In this document: one piece after another, positions 1 through 12,869 of the stretch
Layout of the letters: each line of letters opens with the position of its first letter
Numbering within the stretch: the first letter of the stretch is position 1
Source: Hyperoodon ampullatus
Lineage: Eukaryota; Chordata; Mammalia; Artiodactyla; Ziphiidae
DNA: 64,000 bases
Direction: 5' to 3'
Assembly: GCA_949752795.1 (NCBI GenBank)
Contig: CATKHW010000061.1
Location: 806,001-870,000, forward strand
Translations under genes and position numbers: made by a program
Notes under the pieces: generated by a model
Told to the model about the DNA's origin: nothing
What the model saw: the letters and a program-made list of their open reading frames with translations, nothing else
The model's database searches: none

Positions 1-707
1 ACAGCTGGATGTGGCATAAGGAGGGACACTTGGGACTGAGACGATTGGTGAGATTGGGTGAGCAAATGCAGACCCTTTAAAGCACAAATGCCTGGCACCC
101 ATTCCATGGGTCCCAACTCTCCAGGTTGAAGGGAATATTACTACAGCTATAACAAGTACGGGAAACCTAGAGAATGGACACACTGTGAATACGAAAGGTT
201 TCTAAAACTCAACGAATTGTCCCTCTCCTGGTGCTCTGGTTTGACTTTCCATCTGCTTTACTCTCAACCTCCCAACTTGGAGAGACAGCCCCTTTAACCT
301 CCTGGTTCGCACAGGTTGCCAATTTGGCAGAGGATGAAAGGGAATGGGGAGAACCAATGAGAGAGTAGCTGGTAGGCATTTGGACTTGAACATATGACTC
401 TAACTTCCCGGCAGGAAGAAGAATTAACCAAAATCTCAGCCACCCTCCGGGAATCAGTATAGGTCTTGAACCAAAATTTTGGACTTGCTGTCAGCTCTCC
501 AAAAACGAGTTGAAAAATGGAGCTCAGGGGCACAGCAATTCACAAACTGACCAGTAATAAAGGATAAGTATCGTCCAAAAATCTGTTGAGGGAAGGCAAC
601 GAGGCTGACTTGAAAGCGAGGCAGAATAGCAGGAAACAGATTTCAAGAGGTACCTTGGAATCGCCTTTAAAGCACAGGAAGAGGGGCACAACTTCCACAA
701 TGATGCT
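1..707 (+). repeat. Satellite unit, left-edge partial
   Basis: The window opens about 770 bp of unit 3'-part minus the first 65 or so bases: base 1 corresponds to base 1738 of the next unit. It carries the C form of the subfamily marker (AGCACAAATGCCTGG, near 80) linked to the GGAGGGAC variant at 20-30. It ends where the first palindrome begins. Confidence 0.96.
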
Positions 708-2443
708 CTTGGCCAAAAAGAGCGTATGCGTTTTCACCTGAATATATTCAGGAGAAAACGCATACGCCCTTTTTGGCCAAGCAAGCAAGCGGGCAATGCA
801 AATCTGCACTACAAAGAAGTATCACTTCCCACCGGTCAAAAGGGACATCCACAAAATGTGTAAAAACCAGAAAGGCAAGACAGGCCCTGGAGAACAGGGA
901 GCCTTGTTATGCTGATGGGCGGGATGTAAATTACCAACTGCCTCTCTGGAGGAGTACATTTTGTACCCTAAAACAAGTAAAGCACAGAGCTACAGAGCCA
1001 AGGACACTTCCAGTCTAGGGAATATACCTTGGGAAAACTGAAAATCAATAAGACAGAGCCACCCCAAAATTTAGGGCTGCACTGCTTACAAGGACCTCAA
1101 CATGGGTACACCTTAAATATCCAGGAAATATAAAAATGGTTCAAAAAATTGTGGTACTTACGTACGATGGAATATCCCTCAGCCATGAAATCAATGTCAT
1201 AAGACCAGTAGCAGCAAAATGGGTGGATTCAGGTACGATGATTCTAAGTGAAATAAGTCACAGAGAAAAAGAAACTTATCATAAGATATCACTTATGAAG
1301 ATCCTGTAAACATGGCTACACTTGAACTGAGTTAGGAAAGAGAACAGTGTCTCACATTTAGAAAACACTCTTATGCCTGCTTAAGGGGGAAGGAGAGGTG
1401 GGGTGATGCATAAAACCAGAGTTTGATATAAGCACAGGTACCGTTCCAAAAACCAACTATGGAATAGACAAGACCTACACCTTCCTCAGTGAAAGGGACT
1501 CAAAACCCCATATTTCCCGCAGAGGAATATATCTGACTAGTAAGAATCTTAAAACCTATGTATTGATATGTCTCCGTAAGGGAATCAAGTGTGTCTAGAC
1601 TGGCATAAACATGGCAGCGAGAATCAGCTCAAACCCACTATAAAAAGGAATTTCAAAAACAAAACAAAAAAACTGGGAAATTCTTTACAATTCCTTCAGG
1701 GTCTCAAATGAAACCTGGAATGACCCTATCTACAACGACAGCTGGATGTGGCATAAGGCTGGATACTTGGGACTGAGACGATTGGTGAGATTGGGTGAGC
1801 AAATGCAGACCCTTTAAAGCACAAATGCCTGGCACACATTCCTTGGGTCCCAACTCTCCAGGTTGAAGGGAATATTACTACAGCTATAACATGTACGGGA
1901 AACCTAGAGAACGGACCCACTGTGAATACGAAAGGTTTCTAAAACTCAACGAATACTCCCTCTCCTGGTGCTCCTGTTTGGCTTTCCATCAGCTTTACTA
2001 TCAACCTCCCAACTTGGAGAGACAGCCCCTTTAACCTCCTGGTTCACACAGGTTGCCAATTTGGCAGAGGATGAAAGTGAAAGGGAGAACCAATGAGAGA
2101 GTAGCTGTTAGGCATTTGACGGGCACATATCACTGTAATTTCCCGGCAGGATTAAGAATTAACCAAAGTCTCAGCCACCCACCGGGAACCAGTATAGGTC
2201 CTGAACCAAAATTTTGGACTTGCGGTCAGCTCACAAAAAACGAGTTGAAAAATGGAGCTCAGGGGCACAGCAATTCACAAACTGGCCGAGTAATAAAGAA
2301 CCACTATCGTCCAAAAATCTGTTGAGGGAAGGCAACGTGGCGGACTTGAAAGCGAGGCAGAATAGCAGGAAACAGATTTCAAGAGGTACGTTGGAATCGC
2401 CTTTAAAGCACAAGAAGAGGGGCACAACTTCGACAATGATGCA
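708..2443 (+). repeat. Satellite unit 1 (1,736 bp)
   Basis: Palindrome 708-781 with substitutions at 721 and 736, so two mismatched pairs. L1 part about 1085-1672. Marker C form near 1816, but with GGCTGGA upstream of it, so the usual linkage is broken. Private change: GTCTCAAATG near 1700, where most units read GTCTCTGATG. Confidence 0.97.
1085..1672 (+). mobile_element. L1 3' UTR-derived part of unit 1
   Basis: First complete copy in the window. GATGGAATATCCCTCAGCC starts at 1166 and CTAAGTGAAATAAGTCA at 1244; the A-rich tail ends at 1672. In other units the same part lies at about +377 to +964 from the unit start. Confidence 0.82.
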
Positions 2444-4181
2444 CTTGGCCAAAAAGGGCGTATTCATTTTCTCCTGAATATATTCAGGAGAAAACGCATA
2501 CGCCCTTTTTGGGCAAGCAAGCAAGTGGGCAATGCATATCAGCACTACAAAGAAGCATCACTTCCCACCGGTCAAAAGGGACATCCACAAAATGTGTAAA
2601 AACCAGAAAGGCAAGACAGGCCCTGGAGAACAGGGAGCCTTGTTATGCTGATGGTTGGTATGTAAACTGCCAACTGCCTCTCTGGCGGAGTGCATTGTGT
2701 TCCCTAAAACAAGTAAACAACAGAGCTACAGAGCCAAGGGCACTTCCAGTCTAGGGAATATACCTAGGGAAAACTGAAAATCAATAAGACAGAGCCACCC
2801 CAAAATTTAGGGCTGCACTGCTTACAAGGACCTCAACTTGGGTACACCTTAAATATCCCAGGAAATATAAAAATGGTTCAAAAAATTGTGGTACTTACGT
2901 ACGATGGAATATCCCTCAGCCATGAAATCAATGTCATAAGACCAGTAGCAGCAAAATGGGTGGATTCAGGTACGATGATTCTAAGTGAAATAAGTCACAC
3001 AGAAAAAGAAACTTATCACAAGATATCACTTATGAAGATCCTGTAAACATGACTACACTTGAACTGAGTTAGGAAAGAGAACAGTGTCTCTCATTTAGAA
3101 AACACTCTTATGCCTGCTGAAGGGGGAAGGAGACGTGGGGTGATGCATAAAACACGAGTTTGATATAAGCACAGTTACCGTTCCAAAAACCAACTATGGA
3201 ATAGACAAGACCTACACCTTCCTCAGTGAAAGGGACACAAAACCCAATATTTCCCACAGAGGAATATATCTGACTAGTAAGAATCTTAAAACCTATGTAT
3301 TGATATGTCTCCATAAGGGAATCAAGTGTGTCTACAATGGCATAAACATGGCAGCGAGAATCATGTCAATCCCACTATAAAAAGGAATTTCAAAAACAAA
3401 ACAAAAAAACAGGGAAATTCTTTTCAATTCCTTCAGGGTCTCTGATGAAACCAGGAATGACCCTATCTACAACGACAGCTGGATGTGGCATAAGGCTGGA
3501 CACTTGGGACTGAGAGGATTGGTGAGATTGGGTGAGCAAATGCAGACCCTTTAAAGCAATAATGCATGGCACCCATTCGATGGTTCCCAACTCTCCAGGT
3601 TGAAGGGTATATTACTACAGTTATAACATGTACGGAAAACCTAGAGAACAGACACACTGTGAATACGAATGGTTTCTAAAACTCAACGAATAGTCCCTCT
3701 CCTGGTGCTCTGGTTTGACTTTCCATCTGCTTTACTATCAACCTCCCAACTTGGAGAGACAGCCCCTTTAACCTCCTGGTTCGCACAGGCTGCAATTTTG
3801 CAGAGGATGAAAGGGAAGAGGGAGAACCAATGAGATAGTAGCTGTTAGGCATTTGGACGGGCACATATCACTGTAATTTCCCGGAAGGAAGAAGAATTAA
3901 CCAAAGTCTCAGCCACCCACCGGGAACCAGTATAGGTCCTGAACCAAAATTTTGGACTTGCGGTCAGCTCACCAAAAACGAGTTGAAAAATGGAGCTCAG
4001 GGGCACAGCAATTCACAAAATGGCTGAGTAATAAAGGACAACTATCGTCCAAAAATCTGTTGAGGGAAGGCCACGAGGCGGACTTGAAAGCGAGGCAGAA
4101 TAGCAGGAAACAGATTTCAAGAGGTACGTTGGAATCACCTTTAAAGCACAGGAAGAGGGGCACAACTTCCACAATGATGCA
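2444..4181 (+). repeat. Satellite unit 2 (1,738 bp)
   Basis: Palindrome 2444-2517 with changes at 2464, 2466 and 2513. L1 part about 2821-3409, with several private changes in its second half (for example AAAACACGAG near 3150). Marker A form (AGCAATAATGCATGG) near 3556, followed by GATGGTTCCC, which it shares with unit 3. Confidence 0.97.
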
Positions 4182-4255
4182 CTTGGCCAAAAAGGGCGTA
4201 TGCGTTTTCTCCTGAATATATTCAGGAGAAAACGCATACGCCCTTTTTGGCCAAG
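4182..4255. repeat. Perfect 74-bp palindrome (consensus form)
   Basis: Two 37-base arms meet with no spacer. Each arm starts CTTGGCCAAAAAGGGCGTAT, and the core is CTCCTGAATATATTCAGGAG. Pairing stops abruptly outside: GATGCA on the left and CAAGCAAG on the right do not match, and there is no flanking direct repeat to suggest a transposon insertion. One such palindrome sits in every unit. It is perfect in units 3, 9, 11, 13, 19, 24, 27, 32 and 34. Each arm has two CpG sites. It can in principle form a hairpin or cruciform. Confidence 0.98.
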
Positions 4256-4558
4256 CAAGCAAGCGGGCAATGCAAATCTGCACTACAAAGAAGTATCACT
4301 TCCCACCGGTCAAAAGGGACATCGACAAAATGTGTAAAAACCAGAAAGGCAAGACAGGCCCTGGAGAAGAGGGAGCCTTGTTATGCTGATGGTTGGGATA
4401 TAAACTGTCAACTGCCTTTCTGGAGCAGTACATTGTGTTCCTTAAAACAAGTAAAGAACAGAGCTACAGAGCCAAGGGCACTTCCAGTCTAGGGAATATA
4501 CCTTGGGAAAACTGAAAATCAATAAGACAGAGCCACCCCAAAATTTAGGGCTGCACTG
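4256..4558 (+). repeat. Unit segment between palindrome and L1 part, unrecognised
   Basis: This 303-bp stretch starts CAAGCAAGCGGGCAATGCAA and ends at the L1-like part. It contains short open frames on both strands that recur in most units and are broken in others (for example by a base deletion near 7815). I recognise no family or gene in it. Confidence 0.8.
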
Positions 4559-5145
4559 CTTACAAGGACCTCAACTTGGGTACACCTTAAATATCCCAGG
4601 AAATGTAAAAGTGGTTCAAAAAATTGTGGTACTTACGTACGATGGAATATTCCTCAGCCATGAAGTCAATGTCATAAGACCAGTAGCAGCAAAATGGGTG
4701 GATTTAGGTACGATGATTCTAAGTGAAATAAGTCACACAGAAAAAGAAACTTATCATAAGATATCACTTATGAAGATCCTGTAAACATGGCTACACTTGA
4801 ACTGAGTTAGGAAAGAGAAGAGTGTCTCACATTTAGAAAACACTCTTATGCCTGCTTAAGGGGGAAGGAGAGGTGGGGTGATGCATAAAACCAGAGTTTG
4901 ATATAAGCACAGGTACCGTTCCAAAAACCAACTATGGAATAGACAAGACCTACACCTTCCTCAGTGAAAGGTACTCAAAACCCCATATTTCCCACAGAAG
5001 AAAATATCTGACTAGTAGTATCTTAAAACCTATGTATTGATATGTCTCCGTAAGGGAATCAAGTGTGTCTATACTGGCATAAACATGGCAGCGAGAATCA
5101 GCTCAAACCCACTATAAAAAGGAATTTCAAAAACAAAACAAAAAA
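4559..5145 (+). mobile_element. L1 3' UTR-derived part of the unit (reference copy)
   Basis: Several anchors occur in the order known from non-primate mammalian L1 3' ends: a GTGGTACTTACGTACGATGG stretch, then GGAATATnCCTCAGCCATGA, CTAAGTGAAATAAGTCAC, AGATATCACTTAT, an AAGGGGGAAGGAGAGGTGGG purine stretch, and finally ACTATAAAAAGG followed by an A-rich tract that looks like the old poly(A) tail. It is heavily diverged from any active L1 and contains no reverse-transcriptase coding sequence. The upstream limit is soft: similarity is clear from the TTAAATATCCCAGGAAATA region onward. A search against Repbase or Dfam L1 3'-end consensus sequences would fix the subfamily. Confidence 0.82.
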
Positions 5146-5918
5146 GCTGGGAAATTCTTTACTATTCCTTCAGAGTCTCTGATGAAACCTGGAATGACCT
5201 TATCTACAAGGACAGATGGATGTGGCATAAGCCTGGACACTTGGGACTGAGAGGATTGGTGAGATTGGGTGAGCAAATGCAGACCCTTTAAAGCAATAAT
5301 GCATGGCACCCATTCGATGGTTCCCAACTCTCCAGGTTGTAGGTAATATTACTACAGTTATAACATGTACGGAAAACCTAGAGAACGGACACATTGTGAA
5401 TACAAAATGTTTCTAAAACTTAACGAATAATCCCTCTCCTGGTGCTCCGGTTTGACTTTCCATCTGCTTTACTATCAACCTCTCAACTTGGAGAGACAGC
5501 CCCTTTAAACTCCTGGTTCACACCGGTTTCCAATTTGGCAGAGGATGAAAGGGAAGAGGGAGAACCAATGAGAGAGTAGCTGTTAGGCATTTGGACGGGC
5601 ACATATCACTGTAATTTCCCGGCAGGAAGAAGAATTAACCAAAGTCTCAGCCACCCACTGGGAACCAGTATAGGTCCTGAACCAAAATTTTGGACTTGTG
5701 GTCAGCGCACCAAAAACGAGTTGAAAAATGGAGCTCAGGGACACAGCAATTCAGAAACTTGCCGAGTAATAAAGGACAACTATCGTCCAAAAATCTGTTG
5801 AGGGAAGGCATCGAGGCGGACTTGAAAGCGAGGCAGAATAGCAGGAAACAGATTTCAAGAGGTACCGTGGAATCACTTTGAAGCACAGGAAGAGGGGCAC
5901 AACTTCGACAATGATGCA
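5146..5918 (+). repeat. Unit segment after the L1 tail, unrecognised
   Basis: About 770 bp runs from GCTGGGAAATTCTTTAC to the next palindrome. It holds the two-state subfamily marker (here AGCAATAATGCATGG near 5291). I see no gene, RNA or known transposon here. It may be another part of the founding element or captured flanking DNA. Confidence 0.75.
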
Positions 5919-7657
5919 CTTGGCCAAAAAGGGCGCATGCGTTTTCTCCTGAATATATTCAGGAGAAAACGCATACGACCTTTTTGGCCAAGCAAGCAAG
6001 CGGGCAATGCAAATCTGCTCTACAAAGAAGTATCACTTCCCACCGGTCAAAAGGGACATCCACAAAATGTGTAAAAACCAGAAAGGCAAGACAGGCCCTG
6101 GAGAACAGGGAGCCTTGTTATGCTGATGGGCGGGATGTAAATTGCCAACTGCCTCTCTGGAGGAGTGCATTGTGTTCCCTAAAACAAGTAAACAACAGAG
6201 CTACAGAGCCAAGGGCACTTCCAGTCTAAGGAATATACCTTGGGAAAACTGAAAATCAATAAGACAGGGCCACCCCAAAATTTAGGGCTGCACTGCTTAC
6301 AAGGACCTCAACTTGGGTACACCTTAAATATCCCAGGAAATATAAAAACGGTTCAAAAAATTGAGGTACTTACGTACGATGGAATATCCCTCAGCCATGA
6401 AATCAATGTCATAAGACCAGTAGCAGCAAAATGGGTGGATTCAGGTACGATGATTCTAAGTGAAATAAGTCACACAGAAAAAGAAACATATCATAAGATA
6501 TCACTTATGAAGATCCTGTAAACATGGCTACACTTGAACTGAGTTAGGAAAGAGAACAGTGTCTCACATTTAGAAAACACTCTTATGCCTGCTTAAGGGG
6601 GAAGGAGAGGTGGGGTGATGCATAAAAACAGAGTTTGATATAAGCACAGGTACCGTTCCAAAAACCTACTATGGAATAGACAAGACCTACACCTTCCTCA
6701 GTGAAAGGGACTCAAAACCCCATATTTCCCGCAGAGGAATATATCTGACTAGTAAGAATCTTAAAACGTATGTATTGATATGTCTCCGTAAGGGAATCAA
6801 GTGTGTCTAGACTGGCATAAACATCGCAGCGAGGATCAGCTCAAACTCACTATAAAAAGGAATTTCAAAAACAAAACAAAAAAGCTGGGAAATTCTTTAC
6901 AATTCCTTCAGGGTCTCTGATGAAACCTGGAATGACCCTATCTACAACAATAGCTGGATGTGGCATAAGGCTGGACACTTGGGACTGAGAGGTTTGGTGA
7001 GATTGGGTGAGCAAATGCAGACCCTTTAAAGCACAAATGCCTGGCACCCATTCCATGGGTCCCAACTCTCCAGGTTGAAGGGAATATTACTACAGTTATA
7101 ACATGTACGGGAAACCTAGAGAACGGACACACTGTGAATACGAAAGGTTTCTAAAACTCAACGAATACTCCTTCTCCTGGTGCTCCGGTTTGACTTTCCC
7201 TCTGCTTTACTATCAACCTCCCAACTTGGAGAAACAGCCCCTTTAACCTCCTGGTTCGCACAGGTTGCCAATTTGGCAGAGGATGAAAGGGAAGAGGGAG
7301 AACCAATGAGAGAGTAGCTGTTAGGCATTTGGACGGGCACATATCACTGTAACTTCCTTGCAGGAAGAAGAATTAACCAAAGTCTCAGCCAACCACCGGG
7401 AACCAGTATAGGTCCTGAACCAAAATTTTGGACTTGCGGTCAGCTCACTAAAAACGAGCTGAAAAATGGAGCTCAGGGACACAGCAATTCACAAACTGGC
7501 CAAGTAATAAAGGACAACTATCGTCCAAAAATCTGTTGAGGGAAGGCAACGAGGTGGACTTGAAAGTGAGGCAGAATAGCAGGAAACAGATTTCAAGAGG
7601 TACGTTGGAATCGCCTTTAAATCACAGGAAGAGGGGCACAACTTCGACAATGATGCA
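5919..7657 (+). repeat. Satellite unit 4 (1,739 bp)
   Basis: Palindrome 5919-5992 with changes at 5936 and 5978. L1 part about 6296-6883. Marker C form near 7029, but with GGCTGGAC upstream. In the segment before the next palindrome, GAGAAACAGCCCC near 7230 differs from the common GAGAGACAGCCCC. Confidence 0.97.
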
Positions 7658-9393
7658 CTTGGCCAAAAAGGGTGTATGAGTTTTCTCCTGAATATATTCA
7701 GGAGAAAACACGTACGCCCTTTTTGGCCAAGCAAGCAAGCGGGCAATGCAAATCTGCACTACAAATAAGTATCACTTACCACCGGTCAAAAGGGACATCC
7801 ACAAAATGTGTAAAACCAGAAAGGCAAGACAGGCCCTGGAGAACAGGTAGCCTTGTTATGCTGATGGGCGGGATGTAAATTGCCAACTGCCTCTCTGGAG
7901 GAGTGCATTGTGTTCCCTAAAACAAGTAAACAACAGAGCTACAGAGCAAAGGGCACTTCCAGTCTAGGGAATATACCTTGGGAAACCTGAAAATCAATAA
8001 GACAGAGCCACCCCAAAATTTAGGGCTGCACTGCTTACAAGGACCTCAACTTGGGTACACTTTAATATCCCAGGAAATATAAAAATGGTTCAAAAAATTG
8101 TGGTACTTACGTACGATGGAATATCCCTCAGCCATGAAATCAATGTCATAAGACCAGTAGCAGCAAAATGGGTGGATTCAGGTACGATGATTCTAAGTGA
8201 AATAAGTCATACAGAAAAAGAAACTTATCATAAGATATCACTTATGAAGATCCTATAAACATGGCTACACTTGAAGTGAGTTAGGAAAGAGAACAGTGTC
8301 TCACATTTAGAAAACACTCTTATGCCTGCTTAAGGGGGAAGGAGAGGTGAGGTGATGCATAAAACCAGAGTTTGATATAAGCACAGGTACCGTTCCAAAA
8401 ACCAACTATGGAATAGACAAGACCTACACCTTCCTCAGTGAAAGGGACACAAAACCCCATATTTCCCGCAGAGGAATATATCTGACTAGTAAGAATCTTA
8501 AAACGTATGTATTGATATGTCTCCGTAAGGGAATCAAGTGTGTCTAGACTGGCATAAACATCGCAGCGAGGATCAGCTCAAACCCACTATAAAAAGGAAT
8601 TTCAAAAACAAAACAAAAAAGCTGGGAAATTCTTTACAATTCCTTCAGGGTCTCTGATGAAACCTGGAATGACCCTATCTACAACGACAGCTGGATGTGG
8701 CATAAGGCTGGACACTTGGGACTGAGAGGATTGGTGAGTTTGGGTGAGCAAATGCAGACCCTTTAAAGCAATAATGCATGGCACACATTCCATGGGTCCC
8801 AACGCTCCATTTTGAAGGGAATATTACTACAGCTATAACATGTACGGGAAACCTAGAGAACGGACACACTGTGAATACGAAAGGTTTCTAAAACTCAACG
8901 AATAGTCCCTCTGCTGGTGCTCCGGTTTGACTTTCCATCTGCTTTACTATCAACCTCCCAACTTGGAGAGACAGCCCCTTTAACCTCCTGGTTCGCACAG
9001 GTTGCAATTTGGCAGAGGATGAAAGGGAAGAGGGAGAACCAATGAGAGAGTAGCTGTTAGGCATTTGGACGGGCACATATCACTGTAATTTCCCGGCAGG
9101 AAGAAGAATTAACCAAAGTCTCAGCCACCCACCGGGAACCAGTATAGGTCCTGAACCAAAATTTTGGACCTGCGGTCAGCTCACCAAAAACGAGTTGAAA
9201 AATGGAGCTCAGGGGCACAGCAATTCACAAACTGGCCGAGTAATAAAGGACAACTCTCGTCCAAAAATCTGTTGAGGGAAGGCAACCAGGCGGACTTGAA
9301 ATCGAGGCAGAATAGCAGGAAACAGATTTCAAGAGGTACGTTGGAATCGCCTTTAAAGCACAGGAAGAGGGGCTCAACTTCGACAATGATGCA
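7658..9393 (+). repeat. Satellite unit 5 (1,736 bp)
   Basis: Palindrome 7658-7731 is the most altered: 7673, 7679, 7710 and 7712 are changed. The right-arm form ACACGTACGCCC is shared with unit 7. A one-base deletion near 7815 (GTAAAACC for GTAAAAACC) shifts the local frames. L1 part about 8035-8620. Marker A form near 8767. Confidence 0.97.
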
Positions 9394-11131
9394 CTTGGCC
9401 AAAAAGGGCGTATGCGTTTTCTCCTGAATATATTCAGGAGAAAACGCATACGCCCTTTTTGTCCAAGCAAGCAAGCGGGCAATGCAAATCTGCACTACAA
9501 AGAAGTATCACTTCCCACCGGTCAAAAGGGACATCCACAAAATGTGTAAAAACCAGAAAGGCAAGACAGGCCCTGGAGAACAGGGAGCCTTGTTATGTTG
9601 ATGGGCGGGATGTAAATTGCCAACTGCCTCTCTGGAGGAGTGCATTGTGTTCCCTAAAACAAGTAAACAACGGAGCTACAGAGCCAAGGGCACTTCAAGT
9701 CTAGGGAATATACCTTGGGAAAACTGAAAATCAATAAACAGAGCCACCCCAAAATTTAGGGCTGCACTGCTTACAAGGACCTCAACTTGGGTACACCTTA
9801 AATATCCCAGGAAATATAAAAATGGTTCAGAAAATTGTGGTACTTACGTACGATGGAATATCCCTCAGCCATGAAATCAATGTCATAAGACCTGTAGCAG
9901 CAAAATGGGTGGATTCAGGTACGATGATTCTAAGTGAAATAAGTCACAGAGAAAAAGAAACTTATCATAAGATATCACTTATGAAGATCCTGTAAACATG
10001 GCTACACTTGAACTGAGTTAGGAAAGAGAACAGTGTCTCACATTTAGAAAACACTCTTATGCCTGCTTAAGGGGGAAGGAGAGTTGGGGTGCTGCATAAA
10101 ACCAGAGTTTGATATAAGCACAGGTACCGTTCCAAAAACCAACTAGGGAATAGACATGACCTACACCTTCCTCAGTGAAAGGGACTCAAAACCCCATATT
10201 TCCCGCAGAGGAATATATCTGACTAGTAAGAATCTTAAAACCTATGTATTGATATGTCTCTGTAAGGGAATCAAGTGTGTCTAGACTGGCATAAACATGG
10301 CAGCGAGAATCAGCTCAAACCCACTATAAAAAGGAATTTCAAAAACAAAACAATAAAACTGGGAAATTCTTCACAATTCCTTCAGGGTCTCTGATGAAAC
10401 CTGGAATGACCCTATCTACAACGACAGCTGGATGTGGCATAAGAATGGACACTTGGGACTGAGAGGATTGGTGAGATTGGGTGAGCAAATGCAGACCCTT
10501 TAAAGCAATAATGCATGGCACCGATTCCATGGGTCCCAACTCTCCAGGTTGAAGGGAATATTACTACAGTTATAACATGTACGGCAAACCTAGAGAACAG
10601 ACACACTGTGAATACGAAAGGTTTCTAAAACTCAACGAATAGTCCCTCTCCTGGTGCTCCGGTTTGACTTTCCATCTGCTTTACTATCAACCTCTCAACT
10701 TGTAGAGACAGCCCCTTTAACCTCCTGGTTCGCACAGGTTGTCAATTTGGCAGAGGATGAAAGGGAAGTGGGAGAACCAATGAGAGAGTAGCTGTTAGGC
10801 ATTTGGACGGGCACATATCACTGTAATTTCCCGGCAGGAAGTAGAATTAAGCAAATTCTCAGCCACCCACCGGGAACCAGTATAGGTCCCGAACCAAAAT
10901 TTTGGACTTGCGGTCCGCTCACCAAAAAGGAGTTGAAAAATTGAGCTCAGGGGCACAGCAATTCACAAACTGGCCGAGTAATAAAGGACAACTATCGTCC
11001 AAAAATCTGTTGAGGGAAGGCAACGAGGCGGACTTGAAAGCGAGGCAGAATAGCAGGAAACAGATTTCAAGAGGTATGTTGGAATCGCCTTTAAAGCACA
11101 GGAAGAGGGGCACAACTTCGACAATGATGCA
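9394..11131 (+). repeat. Satellite unit 6 (1,738 bp)
   Basis: Palindrome 9394-9467 with one change, at 9462. A base is missing in AATCAATAAACAGAGCC near 9735, which closes a frame open in most other units. L1 part about 9771-10358; the tail reads CAATAAAACTGGG. Marker A form near 10504. Confidence 0.97.
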
Positions 11132-12869
11132 CTTTGCCAAAAAGGGCGTATGCGTTTTCTCCTGAATATATTCAGGAGAAAACACGTACGCCCTTTTTGG
11201 CCAAGCAAGCAAGCGGGCAATGCAAATCTGCACTACAAAGACGTATCACTTCCCACCGGTAAAAGGGACATCCACAAAATGTGTAAAAACCAGAAAGGCA
11301 AGACAGGCCCTGGAGAACAGGGAGCCTTGTTATGCTGATGGACGGGATGTAAATTGCCAACTGCCTCTCTGGAGGAGTGCATTGTGTTCCCTAAAACAAG
11401 TAAAGAACAGAGCTACAGAGCCAAGGGCACTTCCAGTCTAGGGAATATTCCTTAGGAAAACTGAAAATCAAAAAGACAGAGCCACCCCAAAATTTAGGGC
11501 TGCACTGCTTACAAGGACCTCAACTTGGGTACACCTTAAATATCCCAGGAAATATAAAAATGGTTCAAAAAATTGCGGTACTTACGTACGATTGAATATC
11601 CCTCAGCCATGAAATCAATGTCATAAGACCAGTAGCAGCAAAATGGGTGGATTCAGGTACGATGATTCTAAGTGAAATAAGTCACACAGAAAAAGAAACT
11701 TATCATAAGATATCACTTATGAAGATCCTGTACACATGGCTACACTTGAACTGAGTTAGGAAAGAGAACAGTGTCTCACATTTAGAAAACACTCTTATGC
11801 CTGCTTAAGGGGGAAGGAGAGGTGGGGTGATGCATAAAACCAGAGTTTGATATAAGCACAGGTACCGTTCCAAAAACCAACTATGGAATAGAAAAGACCT
11901 ACACCTTCCTCAGTGAAAGGGACTCAAAATCCCATATTTCCCGCAGAGGAATATATCTGACTAGTAAGAATCTTAAAACCTATGTATTGATATGTCTCCA
12001 TAAGGGAATCAAGTGTGTCTAGACTGGCATAAACATGGCAGCGAGAATCAGCTCAAACCCAGTATAAAAAGGAATTTCAAAAACAAAACAAAAAAACTAG
12101 GAAAATCTTTACAATTCCTTCAGGGTCTCTGATGAAACCTGGAATGACCCTATCTACAATGACAGCTGGATGTGGCATAAGGCTGGACACTTGGGACTGA
12201 GAGGATTGGTGAGATTGGGTGAGAAAATGCAGACCCTTTAAAGCAATAATGCATGGCACCCATTCCATGTGTCCCAACTCTCCAGTTTGAAGGGAATATT
12301 ACTACAGTTATAACATGTACGGGTAACCTAGAGAACGGAAACACTGTGAATATGAAAGGTTTCTAAAACTCAACGAATAGTCCCTCTCCTGGTGCTCCGG
12401 TTTGATTTTCCATCTGCTTTACTATCAACCTCCCAACTTGGAGAGACAGCCCCTTTAACCTCCTGGTTCGCACAGGTTGCCAATTTGGCAGAGGATGAAA
12501 GGGAAGTTGGAGAACCAATGAGAGAGTAGCTGTTAGGCATTTGGAGGGGCACATATCACTGTAATTTCCCGGAAGGAAGAAGAATTAAGCAAAGTCTCAG
12601 CCACCCACCGGGAACCAGTATAGGTCCTGAACCAAAGTTTTGGACTTGCGGTCAGCTCACCAAAAAAGAGTTGAAATATGGAGCTCAGGGGCACAGCAAT
12701 TCACAAACTGGCCGAGTAATAAACGACAACTATCGTCCAAAAATCTGTTAAGGGAAGGCAACGAGGCGGACTTGAATGCGAGGCAGAATAGCAGGAAACA
12801 GATTTCAAGAGGTACGTTGGAATCGCCTTTAAAGCACAGGAAGAGGGGCACAACTTCGACAATGATGCA
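11132..12869 (+). repeat. Satellite unit 7 (1,738 bp)
   Basis: Palindrome 11132-11205 with changes at 11135, 11184 and 11186; the last two match those of unit 5. One base is missing at CACCGGTAAAAGGG near 11260. L1 part about 11509-12096, with GTACACATGG for the usual GTAAACATGG near 11730. Marker A form near 12242. Confidence 0.97.

Larger units (their letters stand above)
4182..5918 (+). repeat. Satellite unit 3 (1,737 bp), reference anatomy
   Basis: Palindrome 4182-4255 is perfect over all 74 bp. An unrecognised stretch runs 4256-4558, the L1 part 4559-5145, and a second unrecognised stretch 5146-5918. Marker A form near 5291. The A-rich tail ends AAAAAAGCTGGG, a variant also seen at the tails of units 4 and 5. 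Confidence 0.97.

Noticed and set aside
1640..1655. TATA box (ACTATAAAAAGG) once per unit
   Set aside because: It sits at the end of the L1 3'UTR just before the A-rich tail, where L1 elements have a similar AATAAAAA-type stretch. There is no other promoter evidence.
1085..1672. L1 part as a functional retrotransposon
   Set aside because: Only the 3' untranslated end is present. There is no reverse transcriptase or endonuclease sequence, and the copy is strongly diverged.
4182..4255. Palindrome followed by T-rich sequence as an intrinsic transcription terminator
   Set aside because: The T run lies inside the right arm, no gene ends upstream, and the context is eukaryotic satellite DNA.
4182..4255. 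Palindrome as the terminal inverted repeats of a small DNA transposon
   Set aside because: There is no spacer between the arms and I see no target-site duplication on the flanks (GATGCA and CAAGCAAG differ).
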